DNA of 32,239 bases from Lachnospiraceae bacterium UBA2860 (GTDB lineage: Bacteria > Bacillota > Clostridia > Lachnospirales > Lachnospiraceae), in NCBI GenBank assembly GCA_002350625.1, contig DEFE01000019.1, positions 37,060 through 69,298 on the forward strand. The letters run 5' to 3'. This document shows positions 22,820 through 30,864 of this stretch, piece by piece. A model generated the notes under the pieces. The model ran no database searches. It was not told the DNA's origin and saw nothing but the letters and a program-made list of their open reading frames with translations. The translations under genes and the position numbers were made by a program. Each line of letters starts with the position of its first letter. Positions within the stretch are counted from its first letter, which is position 1.

Positions 22820-23431
22820 TCAGCTCTCCATTTCCAGGAAATTCTTTAAGATGCGCAGTCCCGCGTCTCCGGATTTCTCCGGGTGAAACTGCGTGGCAAC
22901 AAGCGGTCCTCTCTGCACGGACGCGTGGAAGATCTTCGTGTATTCCGCGACCGCGCGCACCTCCTCCGGCTGATCCGCCTCACAGTAATAGGAATGCACG
23001 AAATAGACATAAGTGCCTCCCGGAATCCCGAAAAACAGATCTCCTCCGTTTAAGGGATGCAGCGCGTTCCAGCCGATCTGCGGAATCTTGAAGCCTTCCT
23101 TCTCCGGGAAGCGGCGGCATCTTCCTTTGAGGATACCGAGTCCAGGCACATCCGGGCTCTCCTCGCTGCCCTCAAAGAGCAGCTGCATGCCCACGCAGAT
23201 GCCGAGGAGCGGCTTCCTGAACCGGACCAGGTCCCGGATGACCGCATCCATGCCGTATCTCGTAAGATTCTGCATCGCGTCCCCGAAATTGCCGACGCCG
23301 GGCAGGACCACGTGATCCGCGGAAACGATCGCGTCCGGATCGCGCGTGATCACAGCTTCGCGGCCGAGCTTCTCAATGGCCTTCTCCACACTCTTTATAT
23401 TTCCGGCATCATAGTCGATAATGGCGACCAT
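22820..23431 (-). CDS. hisH: Imidazole glycerol phosphate synthase glutaminase subunit
   Basis: HisH is a class I glutamine amidotransferase that gives ammonia to HisF. It has 203 residues, normal size. The nucleophile cysteine is in LLGICVGMQLLF, and the His/Glu of the triad are in TQFHPEKSGDAG. The N-terminus is IIDYDAGNIKSVEKA. AGGAGA is the ribosome site before ATG 23431. It begins 12 bp after the GH43 gene without a terminator, which places it in the same transcription unit as the glycosidase and the two-component genes. Confidence 0.97.
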   Translation of the reverse strand: MVAIIDYDAGNIKSVEKAIEKLGREAVITRDPDAIVSADHVVLPGVGNFGDAMQNLTRYGMDAVIRDLVRFRKPLLGICVGMQLLFEGSEESPDVPGLGILKGRCRRFPEKEGFKIPQIGWNALHPLNGGDLFFGIPGGTYVYFVHSYYCEADQPEEVRAVAEYTKIFHASVQRGPLVATQFHPEKSGDAGLRILKNFLEMES

Positions 23432-23443
23432 ACATATCTCCTG

Positions 23444-24880
23444 TCAGTCATGTAAAAACTCAAACGATACGAGCGAGGCGGCCCCGCTGCCGCAGAAGGT
23501 CAGGAAGAGCGCGCACTTGCCGTCCGGCCACGCGCCATTTTCGAAATGGCACTCTCCGGCCGTCCAGATGTTGCTGTTCTTCATGCCGATCCGGCCAAGC
23601 ACCTCGCCGTCCGGCGATCTCCTGATCTCAAAGAAACCGTCTGCGTAGGCGCGCGTCCGGATGCGCAGGCCTGTGACGCCTTTTGCGTCAAAGTACTTGA
23701 AGCCGATTGTCGTCCCGTCGGTGATTCTCCGGATAAAGGAATAAGGCTCTCCGCCCTCCTCGCTTCCCTGCGCGATCTTCGGCGCGTCATATTCGACGTA
23801 GACCGAGCGGGCCGGCGTATACAGATGGCAGGCTATATAAGCGGGATATTCTCCCCGGTCGGACAGCGGTCCGCCGTTCATGCCGGAAGAGGTAATCTCC
23901 GCCTGCAGGATGCTCCCGTCTTCCCGGAAAGAAATCGGTTCCGCGCAGCCCTGCCTTGAAAACCAGGTGCCGTTGGTGTGCCTGTGGTAAAAGATATACC
24001 ACCTGTCCCCTATTTCGATCATGCTGCCGTGGTTGTTTGATCCGTAAGCGGAAGGCAGCGCCGCATCCTTATAGGTACCGATGCCGATATCACAGTTGCT
24101 GACGATCACGCCGCCATAGGTGAATGGCCCGCGCGGATTGTCGGCCGTGGCGTAGCAGAGCTCATGCATGACCTCGGAAGAATAGATGAAATAATAGAGA
24201 TTCTCACGCTTCCGGATCGAGGCCGCCTCAAAATAGGCGTGTCCCTCATAAGGCGTTCCCGCGCTGTACTCCATGCCCGGGGCGATGATCACCGGCTCCT
24301 CTTTGATCGTGAGCATATCCGGCATGAGCACCGTCAGCATGGCGCCGTGCCTTGAGCGGTCCCCCTTCGGGCAGAAGCCCGTGTACATATACGTCACGTC
24401 TCCTTCCGTCAGCACGCCGGGATCAAACTGCGGCTCGTCGCCCGCTCTCTCCCCGAGCACGCCGCCCTTTTCATCATGCACATAACCGAGAAAACGGAAA
24501 GGGCCGGCCGGCGAGTCGCTGACCGCCACCGACACGACGCTCACTCTGTCGAGCACATAGTAGAGATAATACCGCCCGTCCGGTCCCCGCGTCAAGTCAG
24601 GCGCGTACAGGCACATGGCCCCGTCTCTGTTAAGCGGGTCCTCCGTCTTCTTATAAATGACGCCTTCGTACCGCCAATTGCCGAGATCGTCCACAGGGGC
24701 GGACCAGGTGACGTAGTCGCGCACGCAGAAGGTCTCGCCGTCGTAAGCGTCGTGGGAACCGTAGACATAGACCCGCCCGTCGAACACATAGGGCTCCCCG
24801 TCGGGGATATATTCCCAGGAGGGAAGGTAGGGATTGACAGCCTGCTTCTTTCCTTCGGCATTTGTCCCGATCGACGCCAT
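23444..24880 (-). CDS. Glycoside hydrolase family 43
   Basis: A 478-residue enzyme with the five-bladed propeller fold of GH43, which includes arabinofuranosidases and xylosidases. The N-terminal Asp base is in IPDGEPYVFDGRVYVYGSHD (around D27), LYAPDL gives another Asp, D153 lies in QFDPGVL, and the general acid is E218 in HAYFEAASI. After the catalytic domain (about 1-330) a beta-rich region ends FEFLHD, resembling the accessory domain of GH43 arabinosidases. No signal peptide is visible, so it likely acts in the cytoplasm on imported oligosaccharides. The start 24880 has AGGAGG upstream. It follows the kinase gene by 31 bp. Confidence 0.9.
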   Translation of the reverse strand: MASIGTNAEGKKQAVNPYLPSWEYIPDGEPYVFDGRVYVYGSHDAYDGETFCVRDYVTWSAPVDDLGNWRYEGVIYKKTEDPLNRDGAMCLYAPDLTRGPDGRYYLYYVLDRVSVVSVAVSDSPAGPFRFLGYVHDEKGGVLGERAGDEPQFDPGVLTEGDVTYMYTGFCPKGDRSRHGAMLTVLMPDMLTIKEEPVIIAPGMEYSAGTPYEGHAYFEAASIRKRENLYYFIYSSEVMHELCYATADNPRGPFTYGGVIVSNCDIGIGTYKDAALPSAYGSNNHGSMIEIGDRWYIFYHRHTNGTWFSRQGCAEPISFREDGSILQAEITSSGMNGGPLSDRGEYPAYIACHLYTPARSVYVEYDAPKIAQGSEEGGEPYSFIRRITDGTTIGFKYFDAKGVTGLRIRTRAYADGFFEIRRSPDGEVLGRIGMKNSNIWTAGECHFENGAWPDGKCALFLTFCGSGAASLVSFEFLHD

Positions 24881-24911
24881 TTTCGTATTTCCTCCTTTTA
24901 AGAGCGCGCAG

Positions 24912-26396
24912 TCACGCGTCGCCGCAGTGTTCCAGCGTGAACCAGAAGGCCACGCCGTTCTCATAGTTCCTGACGCCGCAGACCTGATGATGCGCCTCCA
25001 TGATTGCCTTCACGATCGACAGCCCGATCCCGGAACCGCCGTACTCGCGCGTCCGCGCCTTATCCACCTTATAGAATTTCTCGAAGACGTGCGAAATGTC
25101 CTCCTCCGGGATCGGCGCCCCGGTATTGAAGACGGTCGTCCGCACGTTATTGCCCATCCTGTCAAGCCGGATCTCGATTCTTTTCTCACCTCCGGCGTGA
25201 TGGATCGCATTTGTCATATAATTCGTCACGACCTCCTCGATCTGGAACTCGTCGCCCCAGACGTAGACCGGTTCACGCGCGTCAAAAGACGCCTTGACGC
25301 CGGCCTCCTCCAGCATGATCTTCATGCCGGCGAGCACGCCGGTTATAAGCTGGACGAGATCAAAGCGGTCCATGGCGGTCTGATCGTTGCCGAATTCAAG
25401 CTGATTGAGCGTCAGGAGATTGCGCACCATCGTATTCATCTTGGCGGCCTCGTCGATGATCACATCGCAGTAGAACTCACGGCTCTCCGCATCTTCCGCC
25501 ACGTTGTCCTTAAGGCCTTCCGCATATCCCTGAATGAGCGCGATCGGCGTCTTCAGCTCATGGGACACGTTGTTGAGGAATTCCTTGCGCATCTCGTCAA
25601 CCTTCGTCTTCCGCTCGTTGTCCCGCATGAGCTCCACATTGGCGCTTTTCAGCTCCGAGATCGTGTGCTCAAGCTCGTCGGACAGCTTGTTGATGCTGTG
25701 TCCGAGCTCGCCGATCTCATTGGTCTCATCGCCCGTATAGCGCGCGTCGAAGTCAAGGTCCGCCATCCGCTTCGACTGCTCCGTGAGGAGCGCAATCGGT
25801 CTTGTGTACCGCTTCATGATGGCGCTGATGCCGACGACGCAGCCGAGGATCGCGAGAAGTCCCACAATCACATAGAAGACCATGGACAGCCTCGCCGCCT
25901 GCGTCATGCTTTCGAGCGGCGTGGCGATCAGGAACCAGTCTCCGTCCGACAGCTTGCCCCACATCTCCAGGTAGTTGACGTTGACCTGCTGGTCCTCCGT
26001 CTGCTGAATGGTGTAGTTGTCCGTCTGCACCATCACATCGATCACATTCCTGTAGAGCCCCGACCAGTAACCGAAGAGACGCATGACATACCGCTCCCCG
26101 TCGTGTCCCGTCGACTCGAAGGACTCGAAGAGCTCATCTGTCACGGTGATGCGGATATTATCCTTCTCGGCGATCTCATAGAGCTCCGAGGAGAAGTCCT
26201 CATAATCCTCCGTGAGCGCGTCGATCTTATTGTAGGTGCTGATCAGCTTGCGGATTTTATTCTGTTTGTAGAACGGCTCCAGCCCGAAATACGTGACGAT
26301 GCCGATGAGAAGCAGCGCGCATACCATGACGCCGACAAGGATCACCGACAGCTCCCCGCGCATGGAGGTCCGTTTCCTGCCCTCTGTGTCCATCAT
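24912..26396 (-). CDS. Sensor histidine kinase (OmpR-system partner)
   Basis: A 494-residue membrane sensor kinase. TM1 is at about 17-37 and TM2 at about 170-194, enclosing an extracellular domain of about 130 residues. A HAMP domain (195-250) follows, then HisKA with H279 in NNVSHELKTPIALIQGYAEGL, and a HATPase with N-box TNYMTNAIHHAGGEK and G-box GSGIGLSIVKAIMEAH. It overlaps the response regulator stop by ATGA. The signal is unknown. The following GH43 gene 31 bp downstream suggests control by a sugar or wall signal, an inference from context only. Confidence 0.94.
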   Translation of the reverse strand: MMDTEGRKRTSMRGELSVILVGVMVCALLLIGIVTYFGLEPFYKQNKIRKLISTYNKIDALTEDYEDFSSELYEIAEKDNIRITVTDELFESFESTGHDGERYVMRLFGYWSGLYRNVIDVMVQTDNYTIQQTEDQQVNVNYLEMWGKLSDGDWFLIATPLESMTQAARLSMVFYVIVGLLAILGCVVGISAIMKRYTRPIALLTEQSKRMADLDFDARYTGDETNEIGELGHSINKLSDELEHTISELKSANVELMRDNERKTKVDEMRKEFLNNVSHELKTPIALIQGYAEGLKDNVAEDAESREFYCDVIIDEAAKMNTMVRNLLTLNQLEFGNDQTAMDRFDLVQLITGVLAGMKIMLEEAGVKASFDAREPVYVWGDEFQIEEVVTNYMTNAIHHAGGEKRIEIRLDRMGNNVRTTVFNTGAPIPEEDISHVFEKFYKVDKARTREYGGSGIGLSIVKAIMEAHHQVCGVRNYENGVAFWFTLEHCGDA

Positions 26397-27076
26397 TCTC
26401 CGTCCGCGCTGAACTTGTAGCCCATACCCCAGATCGTCTTGATCAGGTTGCCCTTATCTCCCATCTTGCTGCGAAGCTTCTTTACATGCGTGTCGATCGT
26501 CCGCGCGTCGCCGAAATAATCGTAATTCCAGACAGCGTTCAGGATCTTCTCCCGGGAGAGCGCGATCCCCTTGTTCTCCACGAAGTAAGACAGGAGTTCA
26601 AATTCCTTAAAGGAAAGCTCGACGAGCTCCCCGTCGATCGTCACCTGGTGCGCCGTCTTGTCGATGCGTATGCCGGCGGCTTCCAGCACATCCTCGGAAG
26701 CGGCCGCCCCCGAGCGGCGCAGCACGGCGTCTACCCGGGCCACAAGAATCTTCGGCGAAAATGGCTTCGATATATATTCGTCGACGCCGAGATTGAAGCC
26801 CAGCAGTTCGTCCCGCTCGTCTCCGCGCGCCGTCAGCATGATGATGGGCACCTTGCTGTACTGCCTGATCTCGCGGAGCACCTGCCAGCCGTCCATCCGC
26901 GGCATCATGACGTCAAGAAGAATGAGCGCGATATCCTTTTCCTTGAAGAAGATGTCGACCGCTTCCTCGCCGTCTGCGGCTTCTATGACCATATAGTCCT
27001 GCTTCTCAAGGAAGTCCCTCACAAGCTTCCTCATGCGGCTCTCGTCATCCACGACCAGGATCTTCAGTTTATCCAT
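26393..27076 (-). CDS. OmpR/PhoB-family response regulator
   Basis: A 227-residue regulator. Its receiver domain (about 5-120) has the acidic pair VVDDESRM, the phosphoacceptor D55 in ILLDVMMPRMDGW, the conserved T in LTARG and K in ISKPF. A winged-helix domain (about 130-225) has LSFKEFELLSYFVENKG, DTHVKKLRSKMG and WGMGYKFS. The start at 27076 is fixed by GGAGG just upstream. It is the first gene of the unit and has an extended -10 promoter at 27108-27135. It ends in an ATGA overlap with its kinase. Confidence 0.95.
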   Translation of the reverse strand: MDKLKILVVDDESRMRKLVRDFLEKQDYMVIEAADGEEAVDIFFKEKDIALILLDVMMPRMDGWQVLREIRQYSKVPIIMLTARGDERDELLGFNLGVDEYISKPFSPKILVARVDAVLRRSGAAASEDVLEAAGIRIDKTAHQVTIDGELVELSFKEFELLSYFVENKGIALSREKILNAVWNYDYFGDARTIDTHVKKLRSKMGDKGNLIKTIWGMGYKFSADGE

Positions 27077-27107
27077 GTATCTTTCCTCCGTACGAGTCCA
27101 TTTATGC

Positions 27108-27135
27108 ATTTTATCATATTCCGCATGTTTGTTGA
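27108..27135 (-). promoter_or_regulatory. Extended -10 promoter of the regulator-kinase-GH43-his unit
   Basis: On the minus strand TGATAAAAT (TGn plus TAAAAT) gives an extended -10, with TCAACA (four of six) 16 bp upstream. Transcription would start about 25 bases before the GGAGG. Confidence 0.6.
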
Positions 27136-27171
27136 ATATGTGAAGGGGCAAAACAAACCGGCAAAAAGGGC

Positions 27172-27235
27172 AAAAAAAATTTGCACCGGAGATGAAGTTG
27201 GGGGTTATCCCCCCGCCTCCATCTGAGGTGCAAAT
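27172..27235 (-). terminator. Intrinsic terminator of the basic secreted protein gene
   Basis: On the minus strand ATTTGCACC and GGTGCAAAT form a 9-bp outer stem. They enclose further pairing (AGATG with CATCT; GGGGG with CCCCC around ATAA), and eight T follow. The long, bulged stem is unusual for a simple intrinsic terminator but the T-run makes the function clear. Confidence 0.85.
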
Positions 27236-27249
27236 CCAGAAGACGCAAA

Positions 27250-27882
27250 TTACAGGACTTTGATGCCGAGCTTCTTCGCGTTCTTCTTAAGCTTCTTGTA
27301 GGTCGCAGTCTTCTTAGCTGCCTTTGTGCCGCTGATGGTGACCTTTGCTCCCTTGAAGGACTTCGTAGAATACTTGAAATTCTTCGCTGCACTCTTCGTA
27401 GAGAAGTAGATCTTAACCTTCTTCTGGCCGCCCTTAAGAGCGTTCTTGGCAAGCTTGACAGACTTGGAGTTCTTAACAACGATCTTCTTGACCTTGGAGT
27501 CCTTCAGAGCGTTAGCTGCGAACTTAACCTGCTTCTTCGACTTGACGACGATGACCGTCACTGCCTTCTTGCCGCTTTCCGGCTTGAAAGCACCAGCCTT
27601 AACAGCTGTGATCGGGACCGCGCCCTTCGGGCCAAGAGCCTCATCGAGGACCACGTTGCCGGTAGTCTTCGCCGTACGGGAAGCGTTAACGACTTCTGCC
27701 TCTGTCCCTGCAGCATTGATCTTGGAAGTCACCTCAGCATTATCATGCATCTGTGTGTTCTTCTCGTCCATGCCTGTTGCAGGATTATAAGAGCTCTGGC
27801 TGCTTGTTGCCGCGCTGACGGAGACAGATCCGAAGAGGACTGTTGCTGTCAGCACCATAGCTAAAACTTTTTTGATGCCCAT
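27250..27882 (-). CDS. Secreted highly basic repeat protein, unknown function
   Basis: A 210-residue protein with a signal peptide (about 1-25, ending SVSAA). A neutral segment of about 75 residues follows, then about 110 residues dominated by lysine. The basic part contains about four imperfect units of 23-26 residues (VKFAANALKDSKVKKIVVKN, VKLAKNALKGGQKKVKIYF and similar). These resemble the lysine-rich ends of leucine-rich repeat proteins of Lachnospiraceae. There is no catalytic motif. A clear promoter, a leader of about 110 nt and a strong terminator show it is a separate, well-expressed unit. It probably binds acidic surface polymer or wall; this is inference. The ribosome site AAGGGGGTG is about 12 bases before the start. 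Confidence 0.85.
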   Translation of the reverse strand: MGIKKVLAMVLTATVLFGSVSVSAATSSQSSYNPATGMDEKNTQMHDNAEVTSKINAAGTEAEVVNASRTAKTTGNVVLDEALGPKGAVPITAVKAGAFKPESGKKAVTVIVVKSKKQVKFAANALKDSKVKKIVVKNSKSVKLAKNALKGGQKKVKIYFSTKSAAKNFKYSTKSFKGAKVTISGTKAAKKTATYKKLKKNAKKLGIKVL

Positions 27883-27997
27883 TTCTCATTCACACCCCCT
27901 TCCCTGGTACATAATCTATAGTGAAATGGGGAGTTAAGCCCATAATCACCCGCTTGAAACTGTGATTCCGAAATATTGTTATCACAATCCAAATTGC

Positions 27998-28026
27998 ATT
28001 GTACACCAATGACATCACAATGTCCA
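27998..28026 (-). promoter_or_regulatory. Strong promoter of the basic secreted protein gene
   Basis: TGGACA (28021-28026, five of six), a 17-bp spacer and TACAAT (27998-28003, five of six) on the minus strand. Transcription would start near 27991, leaving a leader of about 110 nt. The leader holds an imperfect inverted pair TGTGAT ... ATCACA (loop 14), whose role is unknown. I recognise no riboswitch class in it. Confidence 0.7.
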
Positions 28027-28079
28027 ACAAAATGTGAAAAATAGTTGCCTTCTGTCTCGGACTTGAGCGTCACGGATTG

Positions 28080-28814
28080 TCACGTCTTTTTGTAGTATTC
28101 CTCGGAATAGTACTTTCCGTAATACTTCCCATAGTACTTCCCGTAGTATTTGCCATAGTACTTTCCACCGCCGGCACCGGCCCTGTTGAGGACAACGCCA
28201 AGCAGCGGACAGCCGGCTCTTTCAAGCTGTGCCACCGAACTGCGGATAATCGCCTTCGGCGTCACGCCGCTTCTTACCGTCAGGATCGCGCCGTCACAGA
28301 TATGGCCGATTCGCTCCGCGTCCGATACCAGACCGAGCGGCGGGACATCCAGAAAGACGTAACGGTATTCCTTGGCAAGAGAATCAAGCAGATTGCTGAA
28401 GCGCTCGCTCTCAAGAAGCATGGATGGATTGATGATGTTATTGACATTCGGCAGAAGGTCCCCGTCCGGGATATCCGTGCTCAGAATGCAGTCCACAAGC
28501 TTCTTGTTGTCCGAGAGATAATGCGAAAGGCCCCAGAGCTCCTTGCCGTCTTCCCGCGAGATCTTGTAATTCTCAACCATCACGGATTTACGCATATCCG
28601 CGTCAATCAGGATGCTCTTTTCTCCGGCGAGCGCCATCTGTTTCCACAGGCTCATCGCCACGAAGCTTTTTCCTTCGTTCGGCTCCGAGCTGACAATCAG
28701 AATTTTGCGGACATCCGTTCCGAAGAAACTGACGTTGATGCGGAGGCGGTTGACTGCCTCTTCTATTGAATAAGGAAGTTCCGGCTGCACGCCTATGATT
28801 GCTTTAGTATTCAT
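28080..28814 (-). CDS. CpsD-type bacterial tyrosine kinase
   Basis: A 244-residue cytoplasmic BY-kinase that controls capsule or exopolysaccharide synthesis with its membrane partner. It has a Walker A-like motif EPNEGKS (K49), Walker A' ILIDADMRKS and Walker B YVFLDVPPL. The tail (about 218-244) is a Tyr cluster with 12 tyrosines, five KYYG-type units (KYYS last) and EYY, the expected autophosphorylation site. It overlaps the CpsC-like gene by ATGA. No terminator is seen before the next promoter. The phosphatase CpsB and the CpsC-like protein are in the same operon. Confidence 0.93.
   Translation of the reverse strand: MNTKAIIGVQPELPYSIEEAVNRLRINVSFFGTDVRKILIVSSEPNEGKSFVAMSLWKQMALAGEKSILIDADMRKSVMVENYKISREDGKELWGLSHYLSDNKKLVDCILSTDIPDGDLLPNVNNIINPSMLLESERFSNLLDSLAKEYRYVFLDVPPLGLVSDAERIGHICDGAILTVRSGVTPKAIIRSSVAQLERAGCPLLGVVLNRAGAGGGKYYGKYYGKYYGKYYGKYYSEEYYKKT
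28104..28163. repeat. 12-bp coding repeat encoding the KYYG tail
   Basis: Five tandem 12-bp units encode Lys-Tyr-Tyr-Gly (Ser in the last). The Tyr codons vary between TAC and TAT from unit to unit, so the repeat is conserved at protein rather than DNA level. Confidence 0.85.
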
Positions 28815-29608
28815 GTTGCCACACTCCCCGCTGAACTCTTCTTGCTCTTCTTTTTCTTTCTGTGTCTGCGGCGTCTGACGGAATCCGAATCCTTCTTAAG
28901 CCCGGCAATATCGCCTTCCGGAATGACCGAGAGAGGCATGACGCCAAACATCTTCTCCACATCCTCGGACGTCTTCAGCGTGTCATCCATCATGTAGATG
29001 ATCGTGAGGATGGCCAGCACGACGACGAGCGCCAGAAGTCCGCCGATTAATGCATTCCTTGTCAGGGACGGAGAACTCTTCTTCGTCGGGAGCACGGCCT
29101 CTTCAGCGATACTCGGCGTAGGCGCCTCCATGACTCTCGGCAGCTGCTGCCGCGCGGTCCGCGCGAGCTGATTGGCGATGTCCATCGACAGCTGCGGATC
29201 GAGCGTGGTGGCTGCAATCTTGACGATACGCGTGTTATTGACCACAGACAGCGAGATCATGCTGCTGAGCTGTTCATAAGTGAAATCGAGCCCCAACTTC
29301 CTGATCACGCCCTCGATGACCGGCCGGCTCATCATGAGCTCTACATAGTCCGAGGAAATCGATGTGCCGAGGTTCAGGTCCGAAAGATTGACGACCGAAT
29401 CGCTCGACGCCGACACCATATACATCCTGGAGGTTGCCGTGTACTTGTTCGGGATCATGGTCTTCGTGAAGATGCCTGCGCACGCAGCCCCGATCACAAG
29501 CGCCAGGATCAGGTACGGCAGCTTGCTCATATAAAAACCAAGCAGATCCAGAAGGTCGATCTCAATCTCCTGATTATCTGTATTGGTCTGGTTGATCTGC
29601 TGACTCAT
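28811..29608 (-). CDS. CpsC/Wzz-like chain-length and kinase-activator membrane protein
   Basis: A 265-residue membrane protein of the Wzz/CpsC type. The N-terminal cytoplasmic part has LLDLLGFYMSKLPYLI, then TM1 (about 33-50), an extracellular region of about 140 residues with the family NKYTATSRMYMVS segment, and TM2 (about 187-209). A basic C-terminal tail follows (RRRRHRKKKKSKKS). It partners CpsD, whose kinase activity needs the cytoplasmic tail of the membrane protein. The proline-containing P motif typical of Wzz near TM2 is present in part. It overlaps cpsD by ATGA. It follows the LCP gene after a 59-bp gap. Confidence 0.9.
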   Translation of the reverse strand: MSQQINQTNTDNQEIEIDLLDLLGFYMSKLPYLILALVIGAACAGIFTKTMIPNKYTATSRMYMVSASSDSVVNLSDLNLGTSISSDYVELMMSRPVIEGVIRKLGLDFTYEQLSSMISLSVVNNTRIVKIAATTLDPQLSMDIANQLARTARQQLPRVMEAPTPSIAEEAVLPTKKSSPSLTRNALIGGLLALVVVLAILTIIYMMDDTLKTSEDVEKMFGVMPLSVIPEGDIAGLKKDSDSVRRRRHRKKKKSKKSSAGSVAT

Positions 29609-29667
29609 GGGTTATCCGTTTTCCTCTCTGAATAGTAATGTCTGTTAGTCTTCATTGAAGCTGTCTC

Positions 29668-30864
29668 TTACTCTGCTGCTACCGGATCCGGTGTCCAGTT
29701 CGGATCGATATCACCGTATTCATCGAGCTTCTTTGCCGAGAACAGCGTTGCGAGCACGTTCACCATGGACGTCTCGTCCGGATAGAAGGTCTCATGCTCC
29801 ATGTTATCGCCCGGCGATACCTCGATCACCGTCTTTCCATCAAAGCGGAGAATGCCTTTGTTTTTGCCCTTTCTGACAGCTTCGGCGATACGTCCCACGT
29901 CGTTGCCGGAGATATCCGTCACGGCCACGTCCTTCATCTGGCCGTAGAGTTCGTCGATGAAATTGTAATCGCTGTTTATGCGCGCCATCGCCTTATCATA
30001 GAAGCTATGCATATAAGCGCGCTGTCTGCGCATGCGTCCTTCGTTCGTGCCGTCGCCAACCTGCATGCGCGCCCGCACAAACTTCTCTGCCGTCGCACTG
30101 TCAAGGGTCACGGTCTCTCCCTTTATGAAGGAGGGGTCGACATTTGTCATGTCGTCTTCAATCTTGACATCGACGCCGCCCACAAGATCGGCCAGGCTGC
30201 CGACATCGTCCATGTGGAGCGTGTAATAGCCGTTTATCACCTCAAAATCACCGAGTGCAAGGCGAACCGTTTCCACCGTGTTCTCACTGCTCTGCTCCGG
30301 AGAGCGGCCCCAATAATGCGAGACGCACAGGAGCATATCCTCGGCTCCCTGGAATTCGCCGTTGCTGTCCAGGATATCCACGCGGACCTTCATGTTCCGG
30401 TCAAGCTGCAGGAATCCGAAAGAGTCGTCCGTGTGGTCAATGACCAGCAGCGTCAGGAAGTCAGCCATGCGGCCCTTGTACTCGCCGCGGTCCATGTCGA
30501 CTTCACTGTTCATATTTGAAATCAAGGCGTCGACATCGTACTCGTTGCCACTGTCATCCGTGCCGATAAAGAGATAGGTCTCAATGCGGTGGTCAAAGAC
30601 GTACTCGTTGTCCCCGATCGTGAAGCTGTCGGCATTTGCCCAGTCAAAGTCCTCTATATCTTCCGTCTCGTCGAGGTCCTCGTCCTCATATATATCCTCG
30701 TCATAGTTGACGTCGATGAGTCCCTCGTCGTCATCCTCATCATATTCGATTTCGATGAGTCCTTCGTCATCAACCTCGTCAGCGCACACAAACGCGGCGG
30801 GCATCATACCTGCCGTCACGGCTGCTGTCATCACAAGTGCCAGAATCTTCTTTTTTAATTTCAA
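29668..30864 (-). CDS. LytR-CpsA-Psr (LCP) family protein, divergent, with acidic N-terminus
   Basis: A 398-residue secreted protein of the LCP family, which attaches polysaccharides or teichoic acids to peptidoglycan. A signal peptide (about 1-28) is followed by an unusual acidic stretch (29-75, 28 of 47 residues Asp or Glu) with two 13-residue copies. The LCP core starts near residue 90. The Arg-rich C-terminal signature is present (EKFVRARM, EGRMRRQRAYM), but the usual PRDT-type catalytic segment reads QLDRNMKV, with Asn for the second Asp. Activity may be altered. It overlaps the phosphatase gene by ATGA at 30861-30864, so the module is coupled. Confidence 0.85.
   Translation of the reverse strand: MKLKKKILALVMTAAVTAGMMPAAFVCADEVDDEGLIEIEYDEDDDEGLIDVNYDEDIYEDEDLDETEDIEDFDWANADSFTIGDNEYVFDHRIETYLFIGTDDSGNEYDVDALISNMNSEVDMDRGEYKGRMADFLTLLVIDHTDDSFGFLQLDRNMKVRVDILDSNGEFQGAEDMLLCVSHYWGRSPEQSSENTVETVRLALGDFEVINGYYTLHMDDVGSLADLVGGVDVKIEDDMTNVDPSFIKGETVTLDSATAEKFVRARMQVGDGTNEGRMRRQRAYMHSFYDKAMARINSDYNFIDELYGQMKDVAVTDISGNDVGRIAEAVRKGKNKGILRFDGKTVIEVSPGDNMEHETFYPDETSMVNVLATLFSAKKLDEYGDIDPNWTPDPVAAE
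30694..30771. repeat. 39-bp coding tandem repeat in the LCP acidic tract
   Basis: Two adjacent 39-bp units encode 13-residue copies of the pattern DDEGLI-x-x-x-YDED (residues 32-44 and 45-57). The unit length equals the 39-bp array at 9701-9797 by coincidence; the sequences are unrelated. Confidence 0.75.

Noticed and set aside
24834..26420. Plus-strand reading frame of 528 codons opposite the sensor kinase and GH43 start
   Set aside because: It is fully antisense to well-recognised genes, and its composition is rich in His, Arg and Asp as expected from the opposite frame of a GC-rich coding region. No ribosome site or domain was found.
27883..28026. Possible riboswitch or CRP-like site in the leader of the basic protein
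   Set aside because: TGTGAT and ATCACA are paired with a 14-base loop rather than the 4-6 bases of a CRP site, and no known riboswitch consensus could be matched by eye.
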